NCBI GenBank assembly: GCA_033725935.1
Contig: MU867105.1
Coordinates: 246,184 to 310,183, forward strand
Origin: Cladorrhinum sp. PSN259
Taxonomy: Eukaryota > Ascomycota > Sordariomycetes > Sordariales > Podosporaceae
Direction: 5' to 3'
DNA length: 64,000 bases
Positions 24,177-33,755 of this stretch are shown here, piece by piece (the stretch's first letter is position 1; each line of letters begins with the position of its first letter). The translations under genes and the position numbers were made by a program. The notes under the pieces were generated by a model. It worked only from the letters and a program-made list of their open reading frames with translations. It ran no database searches and was not told the origin of the DNA.

Positions 24177-24825
24177 TTGCCATTATTTTATTCTGGTAGG
24201 GTTTTAGAAGGGAAAGGGGCAATTTTTACAGTTAATCCGGACGGGTTGTACTTTACCATGTACCAATTTTCGCATTTTGTACGTTTGGAAAAATGCAACA
24301 GCATATACAGAGATATTTCATTGGCTGGACAACAGAGGAAGATAAAAGTTAGGGAAGTACTTGAGGTCAGACTCGGTATGTTTTGAGGGGAACGGTTATT
24401 GGTACTGCATTGACCGGGAGCTCTTGATGTAATGCACTTTTTTTAGTATCTTACAATTTCTTTATACATACTACTCACGGCCTCACGGCAGTTCTTTTGT
24501 ACAAACTATTTTCATCTCTGAAATGCTGCTTCTAGGGTATAAATCTGTCTGTAACAATGGCCTGGATATGTCTGATGTCATAAACCCAACCCAAAGGCAT
24601 GGTGCGCTAACAAGAGGCAGCTTACCCCTGCTAGCGCGGTCCAATCCCAGTGCAACTTCAAGAGACAAAAATGAATTCTGAACTTTTCGATAACCCCTCT
24701 ATGCCTGCGACGATAACATCTGCATCCACCCACCTCTGAAATTCTCCCAACCCGCCAGGTCAATCCTCATCCTCTCATCGCGAAAACGGTGATTTGGTGA
24801 TTGTCTCGCCAAAACACTAGTCACA
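24177..24825. other. efr3-atp12 intergenic region
   Basis: Terminator of efr3 and promoter of atp12 in tandem, about 650 bases. No ORF of interest. Confidence 0.45.
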
Positions 24826-25914
24826 ATGGCTGCCTCCACGAGAATATGTCTCGCCGCCGTGCGCCGAACCTCAGCACCCCTCCCCCGATTCTCTGCGGTC
24901 GCGATCCGTCACATACACATTTCGGCATCCCAGCCGGCCTCAGTTGCTCCAGGACTCGTCAGCTCAGCTCCTCCGCCTCCTCCCACGCCACAGGACTCAA
25001 AAGGCATTCGGCCCAACCGAAGAAAACGACAGATCGAGTTACTCCGTCCTCCCCCGGGCACACAGTCGCCGAGAAAAAGATTCTGGCAGACCGTTTCGAT
25101 CCAGCCCGTCAAAGACAATGCCAAGTTCCTCGAAGTCAGATTAGACTCGAGATTACTCCGCCACCCTACGACCAAACAGCCCGTTTTGATCCCCGCTTCG
25201 AAACCACTGCTCGCTCACGCCCTCGCCGTCGAGTGGGATCAGCTGTTATCTGTGCAGGAAGCTACGAAGACGCACTTGATCCCGCTTACCTCTCTGGTGT
25301 GCAGAGCGGTAGATATTGCGGCGGACGATGCGGCGGGAAACGAGGAGACGAGGCGGGCGATCGTGAAGGTGCTCCTGAGATACATGGATACGGATACGAT
25401 TCTTTGCCTGGCGCCTCATGCTGACCCCAAGGACGAGAACAGTCCTTATTCTTATAAGAATGCCGAGGGGAAGACGATGAGAGAGGTTCAAGATGAGAAA
25501 TTCTTAGAAGTAGTGGGACCCTTGACGGCAAAGGTATGGCCGGGCGTCAAGATCGTGCCTGTTTTGGGTGACGATGGGCATAGCATCTTCCCTAAGAAGC
25601 AAGAACAGGGTATGAGGGAGGTTGTGCAGGGGTATTTGCTCGGCTTGAGCGGGTGGGAGTTGGCTGGTGTCGAAAGGGCTACGCTTGCGGGCAAGAGTTT
25701 GTTGACCGCTGTTAGACTTGTTGAGGAGTGGAAGGAAGGAGGGCTTGGAGAGGGCAAATTTGGTGTTGAGGAGGCGTCAAAGGCTGTTAGTGTCGAGACT
25801 GACTGGCAGCAGGCTAGGTGGGGTGAGGTTGAGGATACGCATGATGTTGAGAGGGAGGATGTGAGGAGGCAGTTCGGCGGTGTGGTGCTGTTGGTTGCTG
25901 GTAAGGGGACTTAA
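24826..25914 (+). CDS. atp12: Mitochondrial F1-ATPase assembly chaperone ATP12
   Basis: Intronless, 362 residues. Atp12 binds the free F1 alpha subunit in the mitochondrial matrix and prevents its aggregation before alpha3beta3 assembly. The N-terminus is a classical presequence, rich in Arg/Ser/Ala and free of acids (MAASTRICLAAVRRTSAPL). The mature part begins with the family block RKRFWQTVSIQP and continues with FLEVRLDSRLLRHPTTKQPV, LAHALAVEWDQL (the conserved AxEWdxQ-type motif), PLTSLVCRAVD and LLRYMDTDTILC. The GYLLGLSGWELAGVERATLAGKS region is characteristic of the C-terminal helical domain. Length is normal. The presequence is followed by a Pro-rich segment (SSAPPPPPTPQ), a lineage-specific spacer. 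Confidence 0.93.
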   Translation: MAASTRICLAAVRRTSAPLPRFSAVAIRHIHISASQPASVAPGLVSSAPPPPPTPQDSKGIRPNRRKRQIELLRPPPGTQSPRKRFWQTVSIQPVKDNAKFLEVRLDSRLLRHPTTKQPVLIPASKPLLAHALAVEWDQLLSVQEATKTHLIPLTSLVCRAVDIAADDAAGNEETRRAIVKVLLRYMDTDTILCLAPHADPKDENSPYSYKNAEGKTMREVQDEKFLEVVGPLTAKVWPGVKIVPVLGDDGHSIFPKKQEQGMREVVQGYLLGLSGWELAGVERATLAGKSLLTAVRLVEEWKEGGLGEGKFGVEEASKAVSVETDWQQARWGEVEDTHDVEREDVRRQFGGVVLLVAGKGT

Positions 25915-26387
25915 TAGATGAATAAAGCTGAGGAAGATGTATATACAAACGTGTAACTATTATTTTGGGGCAATGAAAGCCCTTTTGGAAAACACTTTGG
26001 ATCCGCCTAAAATGATCTGCAATGTCTCAGTTCCCCTGAACTTGATGTTTACTAGCCCCTGAGCTGTCGCTATGGAATCAATGGCAAATTCACAACTTCA
26101 GGCGCTTTCGTAGTATAAAGTCATAACTGACAAACAATAACTTAAAATTCTTCAGTGTTAAAAGGCTGATGCAAAAGCCTCAATGGTAAGGAAACTAACT
26201 CCATGTACCGTGTGCATTATACCACCCAACTCAGTCATACAAAAAGACAGCATTCTGTCAGAGAGACCCAAAAGTCATTAAATATTCTCCAATACAAACC
26301 CCAGACATGGAAGCCGCCAGTCATGAGTTCTCAAAAAAATCCCACCTTGTTCCTCCTTCCTTTATCCTTATAGGCAGCAACGAACTT
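25915..26387. other. Convergent 3' intergenic region
   Basis: Terminators of two convergent genes (atp12 and the DUF4336 gene). No gene seen. Confidence 0.45.
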
Positions 26388-27218
26388 TCACTTCTTCCCA
26401 GTCAAATGCCACTCAAAAACTTTCTCAAAGACCGCCTTGCCCCCTCCAACAATCGTCTCCCCGTGGCAAGGAACAATACTATCAAACCCCCACCCACTAA
26501 TCCTCTTCACGCTCTCATTGAAGCTCGGCCTGTCAGCCTTGGAAACCACATACCAAATAAATCTCTTCATCCCCTTGGCTTCACCCTCCGTACTGTTGAG
26601 TCCTATGAAAAACTGGGCAAAAACCCCGGTTTTTGGCTTCTCCGCTTCCGGAACACGCGAGTATTGCTCAGTGGCAGGTAGATTGAAAATTAGGTCCGCC
26701 TGGATTAGTACTTTGTCTGGCTTGTAGTAGAAGACTAATTCCTTGTTGGCGTGCCCATCCACGTACTCGTATTCAAAGTCCTTGTCAAAATCTTGGTCAA
26801 TTTTCTGAGTCGTCTTGTTCGCCTTGGTAAAAACCACTGCGAATTCTTCATGGCCGATTTGGGGATCATTAGTCACTTTGGCGCGCTTCTCTGGGAGCCC
26901 CTCTGGTCCGATGAGCTTCGCATTCGGGTAGGCCGTCTTCCACTGAGACAAAAAGATGTGATGCTCAAAATCCGTCGCGACTAAATAACGAACGTCATTT
27001 CCCATGGAAGCGATCTTGGCTTTGGCTGAGGGAGTGAGTGCCACGGGTGAGAATACAGCGATTGAGCCAGAGGAGAGCTTGACTGCAGTTCCGCGGCCTC
27101 CGACTGGAATCTTCCCAAAGCGGGCGAAAGGGACGGAGAAGGTAACGACGTTAGGTGTTACGTCGCGAATCACCATTACGTCGTCCGGATTTGTAGGGAC
27201 CAGCTTTGATGAACCCAT
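26388..27218 (-). CDS. DUF4336-family protein (metallo-hydrolase-like fold)
   Basis: Intronless, 276 residues, start ATG at 27218. The sequence matches the fungal DUF4336 type: an opening RDVTPNVVTFSVPFARFG, GGRGTAVKLSSGSIAVFSPV, VRYLVATDFEHHIFLSQWK, YPNAKLIGPEGLPEKR, FYYKPDKVLIQADLIFNLP and a late PCHGETIVGGGK. This order resembles a metallo-beta-lactamase-like scaffold, in which the FEHHIF and PCHGE histidines would be the metal ligands, but the canonical HxHxDH motif is absent. Catalysis is therefore unproven. No signal peptide or membrane segment, so probably cytosolic. Confidence 0.8.
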   Translation of the reverse strand: MGSSKLVPTNPDDVMVIRDVTPNVVTFSVPFARFGKIPVGGRGTAVKLSSGSIAVFSPVALTPSAKAKIASMGNDVRYLVATDFEHHIFLSQWKTAYPNAKLIGPEGLPEKRAKVTNDPQIGHEEFAVVFTKANKTTQKIDQDFDKDFEYEYVDGHANKELVFYYKPDKVLIQADLIFNLPATEQYSRVPEAEKPKTGVFAQFFIGLNSTEGEAKGMKRFIWYVVSKADRPSFNESVKRISGWGFDSIVPCHGETIVGGGKAVFEKVFEWHLTGKK

Positions 27219-28155
27219 TTTGTTTGAGGATTGTTGTTGGTAGAGGACTGCGGTTGTTATGGATGATAGAAGAATGAGGGTGGTTATGTATGCCGTTTTA
27301 TTCTGCGACTGTGGGAGGAATGACGATGTGAGTTGTCCGGGATGACGGTGCGTTGCGGATTTGGAGAAGCTGGTGGTGGTGGTTCTGAGTAAACGATGTT
27401 GTTGACGAAGACAGTGAAGATAATGATGATGTTGCTGTTGATGGGAAAGGAGGAGTGATGTCTAGATGAAGGAGAGGGAACTTAATATAGTTCTACTACC
27501 TGGTGATACATCGCACTTACAAGGCTGCGATATTCCAAATAATGCGATGGAATGACCGGCGGTACACACACTTTCGGCATTTCACCTCTGGATGGGGATT
27601 TGAGGGTCCAGTGCTCCTCAAAAAGTTGCTGCGCCTCAGTAGTGGAATCTTGAGGAACGTTTGGAACTTTGAGGTGGGTGTGTGGTCGGTTACCAAGTCT
27701 ACGATACTACCGACGGGGAAGTAGGCGTCGATTTGCGCGTATTCGACTAGGATTATACGATCATATGTACGGATAGCATTGACAATATGGTCAAACGTAG
27801 TGTAAGATGTGGTTTGGACCTCGGTACTCCATAGCATTCAAGTATTTGGGTTTGGGATGACATTTGGAATGCTGATGGTGTGAATAATTTGGATGACGAC
27901 ATACAACTTAAAAGCATAAATTATTTGAGATGCTTCAGCGAGTGAAACAGGATGCTTGTGAAAGTCAATGATTGATAATCAGGAGTCGACTGCCGAGGGC
28001 CGGTTGGCTAAAGAAACAGGGGTAACATCTGTAACCACCCTAACCCTTATCGCTCGATTATCTTTGTAGCTTGACCACGATGAATCACATTCTCTCAACG
28101 AAGCTCGACCAACTTGCAAACCAAGGCAATTCTAGACTTATAGCACAGTTCTCAC
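27219..28155. other. Divergent promoter region
   Basis: About 940 bases between the minus-strand DUF4336 gene and plus-strand her2. The part near 27,360-27,460 has GTT/GAT-rich low complexity. No gene seen. Confidence 0.45.
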
Positions 28156-29700
28156 ATGATGATTTCCAAAGCTCGGCTCCGCGGAAGCGGTATCGGCCCA
28201 AGCCTCCGCCATGCAATCTCCCTACCGCAACAGCAGCGCCGACTACTCAACCACTTCATTTCCAAGCTCCCCTCATCCGAACCAATAAATCCCAACTCGA
28301 ACCAATTAACACTCGCAGTAAAAGACAACATTGCCACGACCTCCCCCATTCAAACAACATGCGCCTCCACCATTCTCTCCAACTATACCTCACCAATAGA
28401 AGCCACAATCGTCACCCAGCTTCGTGCTCTAGGCGCCAAAATCACAGGCAAGACGAACCTTGACGAGTTCGGCATGGGTAGCCACAGCACGCATTCCGCC
28501 TTTGGTGCTGTTTCTCAGGACGGCTCCCCGGAAGCCCCAATATCAGCAGGCGGTAGCTCAGGAGGAAGCGCAATAGCAGTGGCCAACAAGGAGGTTGATC
28601 TAGCACTAGGTACCGACACAGGTGGTTCAGTCCGCTTACCGGCGGCCTACACTGGTGTAGTAGGATACAAGCCATCATACGGCATGATATCGCGGTACGG
28701 CGTGGTTCCTTACGCCAATAGTCTGGACACTGTCGGGTTTCTAAGCAGACAAGTCGAGCCAATACGGAGCCTCATAACCGGAAAGGACTCCGACGGAGAA
28801 GGGGCCCTGTGGAATAAGCACGACAGCAACGACCCCACGAGCTTAAGTCTGTCAGCAAGAATGCGGTGTGCCAAGCAAAGGGAAGGATACACCAAAAAGT
28901 GGGAGAAGAAGAGACTGGATGGCATCAAGTTCGGTATTCCCCTCGAATACAATATTGAGGAGCTCGATCCAAGTATACGGGGTGCTTGGACGGCGGCTGC
29001 AGAAATACTACAGCAAGAATTTGGTGCGCAGATTGTACCTGTCTATTTACCGACAACAAAACAAGCATTGGCGGCATACTACGTTATCGCCCCGGCCGAG
29101 GCGTCCTCAAACTTGGCGAAATACGATGGTATACGGTACGGCAAGAGGGATGAAGACGCAGCAAGCGATGCCGCCGGCGGGGTACTCTATGCTGCCACAC
29201 GCGGAAAGGGCTTTGGCGAAGAGGTCAAGCGGCGCATCTTGTTAGGATCTTACACCCTGAGCTCTGAAGCCATGGACAACTACTTCATCAAGGCGCAGAG
29301 GGTACGTCGGCTAGTGCGTCGAGACTTCAACAGAGTCTTTGCCCTCATAAACCCGTTACAAGAGGGCGAAACGTATTCGCTCAGCGACTTGCCCGAAATC
29401 ATCGAAATGGAGGATAAATGGGGACCTGAGGAGGTCGACTTCCTGCTCTGCCCTACTGCGCCTACTTTGCCGCCCAAGCTGGCGGATGTGGCCGACCAGA
29501 CATCTGTAGATGCGTACATGAACGATGTGTTTACTGTCCCCGCAAGTCTGGCTGGGCTTCCGGCTATCAGCATACCGATGTCCATCACTTCTGAAGACGG
29601 TCCCAAGACTGCAGGACTTCAATTAATCGGGCAGTATTGGGACGATGCCAGGCTCCTTGGTGTGGCAGAAGCAGTGTCCGAGAGGCTACAAGTTAGGTGA
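28156..29700 (+). CDS. her2: Glutamyl-tRNA(Gln) amidotransferase subunit A, mitochondrial (GatA/HER2)
   Basis: Intronless, 514 residues. GatA is the glutaminase/amidase subunit of the mitochondrial GatFAB (GatCAB) complex, which converts Glu-tRNA(Gln) into Gln-tRNA(Gln) for organellar translation. The amidase-signature triad is visible: Lys56 in LAVKDNIAT, the cis-Ser at about 134 in AGGSSGGSAIAVA, and the nucleophile at about Ser158 in GTDTGGSVR. GYKPSYGMISRYGVVPYANSLD and the C-terminal PASLAGLPAISIP are also typical of GatA. The N-terminus (MMISKARLRGSGIGPSLRH) is basic and acid-free, consistent with mitochondrial import. Two ATGs lie in tandem at the start; I used the first. Length fits fungal HER2. 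Confidence 0.93.
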   Translation: MMISKARLRGSGIGPSLRHAISLPQQQRRLLNHFISKLPSSEPINPNSNQLTLAVKDNIATTSPIQTTCASTILSNYTSPIEATIVTQLRALGAKITGKTNLDEFGMGSHSTHSAFGAVSQDGSPEAPISAGGSSGGSAIAVANKEVDLALGTDTGGSVRLPAAYTGVVGYKPSYGMISRYGVVPYANSLDTVGFLSRQVEPIRSLITGKDSDGEGALWNKHDSNDPTSLSLSARMRCAKQREGYTKKWEKKRLDGIKFGIPLEYNIEELDPSIRGAWTAAAEILQQEFGAQIVPVYLPTTKQALAAYYVIAPAEASSNLAKYDGIRYGKRDEDAASDAAGGVLYAATRGKGFGEEVKRRILLGSYTLSSEAMDNYFIKAQRVRRLVRRDFNRVFALINPLQEGETYSLSDLPEIIEMEDKWGPEEVDFLLCPTAPTLPPKLADVADQTSVDAYMNDVFTVPASLAGLPAISIPMSITSEDGPKTAGLQLIGQYWDDARLLGVAEAVSERLQVR

Positions 29701-30180
29701 GATCTCAAAATGTGTAAAAGGCAGGAATGCTGTAAATGCATGTAGATATCTTGCGCAACCACGGGGAGCTTGTGAATATGCTGTATTTGCTATAATACCT
29801 TATCCTGTACCATGCCTGCTGTGAGATGATATTAGATAAGGAATCACTGAGAACAGTGGACCGGCGAACTGCCACAGGCTCGTCTCGATCGTTCCCTCAT
29901 GTACCGTCACAACTCACCCACTCGTGCCTGCAATGGATACCATGGGTATATAACCAACCTTGCCGCCCTCACCACCAACAAATAAAAACCGAATAGCCTG
30001 CTTGGCGTAGGGGTAACGGGTTGCACTTGTAAATTGCGACCACCAGTCAACCGCTGGCCCGACAGCGTTGCATGGGTGAGCAGTGGCTGTGTCTCCCGCG
30101 GAGAATCTATTGATAGGTAACAAGCTATGAGTACACGTGAGAGAAGACACGATGTGATAACAGGGACGCCTCCCCTAGAC
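29701..30180. other. her2 3' flank
   Basis: No gene seen; 3' flank before the tRNA-like modules. Confidence 0.4.
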
Positions 30181-30254
30181 TAAGAGGTAGCGGCCGAAGG
30201 GTGATTCGGGGTTACGAAAGTAACTTTGACGGTGTGCCAATAATAAATGCAAAG

Positions 30255-30300
30255 ATTCCCAGGTTTGAATCCTGGAGTAGGCAACCCAGAATTTTTCTTC
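30255..30300 (+). other. tRNA-like T-arm module 1 followed by T tract
   Basis: The segment reads CCAGG-TTTGAAT-CCTGG, a perfect 5-bp stem with a 7-nt loop resembling a tRNA T arm / pol III B box. It is followed by AGTAGGCAACCC and then a run of T's as in a pol III terminator. A matching 5' acceptor strand or D arm could not be found, so this is a tRNA-like fragment and not a called tRNA gene. Confidence 0.4.
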
Positions 30301-30473
30301 TATTTTTTTTTCTTTTTGGTTTCTCCTGCACCAGATTAACTTTATGATTGATTGTTCTTGGTTTGTCGTTGCCCGGTGTGATAATGGTGACCACGATGAA
30401 AACAAGTTTTATCCTCGACAGCTGTCAGATTCCTTTTCCTGCAGTCCTATAAGCTTTATGCCTCTTGAATGCA

Positions 30474-30522
30474 TATATATCCCACGCAGGTTCGAAATCC
30501 TGCAGAGGGCAACTTTTCCTTT
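30474..30522 (+). other. tRNA-like T-arm module 2
   Basis: CGCAGGTTCGAAATCCTGCAG resembles a T arm (GCAGG/CCTGC stem, 8-nt loop). It is followed by AGGGCAACTTTTCC, paralleling the GGCAAC-then-T-rich order of module 1, 220 bases upstream. No complete cloverleaf. Confidence 0.35.
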
Positions 30523-30893
30523 CCTTTTTCCAGCTTGTTATGTACATTTGTGGTGATGATGATACATTATCATAGAGATTACTTGGAAGCTTCCGGGCTT
30601 CCTGTTTGTCTTTGACTAAGATATAAAATGCCACCTCAGATTGATATGTTCGGATCGTTGCATTCGTAAATGTATACTACGACTACGAAGTCAAGCAGTA
30701 CTTTCCCTAGAACTCTCCTCACAGATGTGGACATGGTATGCATAAACCCGAAATTAATTTCTTTAGGATGTAGAAGAGAAAGATGAGAAGACAGTAAAGA
30801 ACGGGAAAATGGGGCCGGCGGCGGACATGCTCGTCTTCTCTAGACCGTAATCTTACTGGGTCTCCTTCCTCATCTGCTCACGTATTTCTTCCA

Positions 30894-30932
30894 TCTCTCC
30901 AAATTCGAGTCCTGTAGCAGACAACTCTTTTT
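30894..30932 (+). other. tRNA-like T-arm module 3 (weak)
   Basis: AAATTCGAGTCCTGTAGC followed by AGACAACTCTTTTTC repeats the pattern of modules 1 and 2 (TTCGA-T-CCTG, then CAAC, then T tract). The stem is poor, so this is the most degenerate of the three. Confidence 0.25.
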
Positions 30933-32630
30933 CTCCCGCAAGAGTAAGAAAAAAAGGAGAAAAAAACAAAGCAAGACGGTGACCCTCAGATTAGCTCTCT
31001 TGGGTTCTCACTGACAACACGACTGAATCAAACCTTCCCTGACAAGGGAGGACTCGAAGACCATCGGTTGCCTGCAAATTTGGCTTAATGGACTTGGGCT
31101 CATCACTGGGTTTGTCTGCTTCGTTTGCTGCTTACCCCTCGTCTTACTCCACAAGAAAGAAAGAAAAAGGATAAGACAAGAGAGGGTCGGAGATATATAT
31201 GATGCACATGCCGGATTTCCCACAGTCCTCCCTTGCCTTGAGCTAACCACCCGGTGTTGTTTCGGCAATGATACACAACTTCGACACTCGCCTGGCTGTT
31301 TCAATTTCAAGACGACGATGATCGATGCTCGCCGCTCCGATTGAAAACTATATTTTTGACCATCATTGGTGCTGCTCTTCACGCAATCTCCCTGTTCGTC
31401 CCACCTGACTCCAAGCTGGTTCCAAAGATCCACGCTCGTTGTAAGGAGAGCGAGACAGGAACGCTAGCCATGGGCGCACCTCTGGTGTTGCTTTTCTCGT
31501 CATAGCGGCATGAGAGTGACCAAACCGCCGCTTGGCTTTGAGACTAAGACGGGTTGAACTGTTTAAAGGACGGGGGAAGGTAAGGGGTTTGAGGAAGAGG
31601 GTAATATAAAGAGCTGGTGATGGTTTCGGATCATATTGGTGATAGGGATGAGAATCGATGGTAGATGGTGTCATAAATGTCGTCAATATATAAATCTCGT
31701 AGTTCAATACCGTATAGTTCTGCTCAGATATCCGTTCTTAGACTCGCATCCTCACCCTCGTCTCGGAACCTAACAACATTTAAAATTCAAATGTGTGAGA
31801 GGACTGGTTGAGTTGAGTGGGTTGGGCTTTAGCTCTGGCCCATGTGCTTTCCTCATAGCAGATAGGTAGTTTGCCGGCTCAAGGCCGAGGTGTGCCATGC
31901 AGGTGCACAACATCACTTGATGTGAAGGTCCAAGAAATCAGCAGGTGCTTGGCGATAAGTGAAGGATGCCCTGGTGTTGTCATTCTTCCGGACAATACAG
32001 CTTGGGAGTGAGGTCTCAGAAGTGAAAACCGGAAAGTAACTCTAACCAGATATGAGGAAGCTGTGACGGGAAGAACGAGAAGAATGAGAGATGAGAAAGA
32101 GAAGATGTCTTCAGAAAACGTTCAAGTGGAAGAAGGCTCCCGGTCTGAAAAAGCTTTACCTGAATTCCGGCAGCTTCGTTGTTCATGAAGCTGATGTCAG
32201 CGCTTCAGATAAGTGGCCGGCTAACTGGTCGATATGTTGGGATACCTGATAGGTGAAGATATTTTCCAATGGCGAACAAGCTCAAAAGATCGACTGAAGT
32301 TCGTGGTGAGGAAAGTTGGGGATGAATGGAAAGGAACGCGCTGCACGCGTCAACCGAAAACGACCCCAAGTCCCCGCATAGCACCCCCTGTAAAGCTTGG
32401 GCCACGGCACCACAGCGGAACCAGGAAGCTCAAACTTCCACCAACCCAGCAAGGCTGTAAATTTCCAGACATCCTCGTCAGGCTGCTCCCGAATTATTAT
32501 AGAAGCCCGCCGCCCACTCCAACAGATAGTTCTCGAACCCAACAACCGCCCCTCTATTTGGGCCCTCTCTCTCTCTCCAGACAGGCACGATATAGACATA
32601 GTCGAGCATAACCCCTTTGTTTAATTCAAA
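30933..32630. other. Intergenic and isy1 leader
   Basis: No recognisable gene over 1.7 kb; the last ~300 bases are the isy1 leader. Confidence 0.45.
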
Positions 32631-33444
32631 ATGGTAAACCAATGCCTACTGCAACCTTTGCAAGCAACACAAGCACATACACTAACATGTTCCTCTTCAG
32701 GCCCGCAACTCAGAAAAAGCGCAGTCCATGCTCTTCCGCTTCCGTGAAGCCCAAGCAGCAGACCTAGGAATCATCGACGCGGGACGAATGCGCCGTCCGC
32801 GCGCAATCACAGAACAGGACTCAATCCCCAACTGCGAGAAATGGCGCGGCCAGGTACTCAAGGAGATCTCGCGCAAAGTCAGCCGAATCCAGGAATCCTC
32901 CCTCTCCGACTTCCAGATCCGCGACCTAAACGACGAGATCAACAAGCTCATGAGGGAAAAACACATGTGGGAAGTGCAAATCCGTAACTTGGGAGGCCCG
33001 AATTACATGCGGGTCGCCGGTGCAGGAAAAGTATATGACGAAGCAGGGAGGGAAATACAAGGCGGTGGGAAAGGGTATAGGTACTTTGGGAGGGCGAAGG
33101 AGCTACCGGGTGTGAAAGAGTTATTTGAGGCTGCGGCTAAGGCGAGGCAGGAAGAGAACGAGAAGCCGCTGGATGAAAGGACAGATCTGAGGAAGCAGGT
33201 TGATGCTGCTTATTACGGGTACGCGCCAGATGAGGAGGATGAGTTATTGCTTGAGTATGAGAAAGTAAAGGAGATGGAAGCTTCCGACGCGCTTTCGAAG
33301 GCGGGACCGGCTGAGAGACCGCCCGGATGGGAGCCCTTGCCCGGGGATACAGGAGATGGGAGGATATGGGAGCTGCCGACTCTGGATGAGGTTCAGCAGG
33401 AGCTTATTGAGAGACGGCGGAGAGAGTTGTTGGATCAGTTATAG
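32631..33444 (+). CDS. isy1: Pre-mRNA splicing factor ISY1
   Basis: 248 residues in two exons: the first coding exon is only the ATG (32631-32633); a 67-nt GT-AG intron with an ACTAAC branch site follows; the rest is 32701-33444. Spliced, the protein begins MARNSEKAQSMLFRFREAQA, the family's invariant start, which proves the joint. Isy1 is a component of the NTC/Prp19-associated complex in the catalytic spliceosome and contacts the branch helix and U6 region. RMRRPRAITEQDSIPNCEKW, KISRIQ-like helix, NEINKL-type helix and NLGGPNY with an acidic linker are conserved. GYRYFGRAKELPGVKELFE is the second conserved block. Length is near the family's usual size. Convergent with the metallophosphoesterase gene, stops 311 bp apart. 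Confidence 0.95.
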
Positions 33445-33755
33445 TCAATTGGGTTTAGCGGTTTTCACTTGTTAGGTATTGGAAAAATCCACGACGACGA
33501 CACAGAATCTTTGTTTATGTAGCATTTTCATGGCTAAGCTCGGCGTTTACTGGAATTACGAAGGGAGACATTATTAATCTGCTATAACGACGAGTTCCAA
33601 ATATGCTATGTGTTTCTGGTATAAAAGACTCCAAATATCGACAAACGCGCGATTCATGTATACATTACCCCATTATACGTCTGATGACTCCATGTGTGTA
33701 CCTTAAACCCCCAATTACGCCGTGACCATGTACCGTCAATAAATATATTCTGCGC
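33445..33755. other. Convergent 3' intergenic region
   Basis: 311 bases holding the terminators of isy1 and the metallophosphoesterase gene; nothing else seen. Confidence 0.5.

Noticed and set aside
30168..30283. Complete nuclear tRNA with intron
   Set aside because: GCCTCCC and AGTAGGC pair poorly and no D arm or anticodon arm of normal geometry can be drawn.
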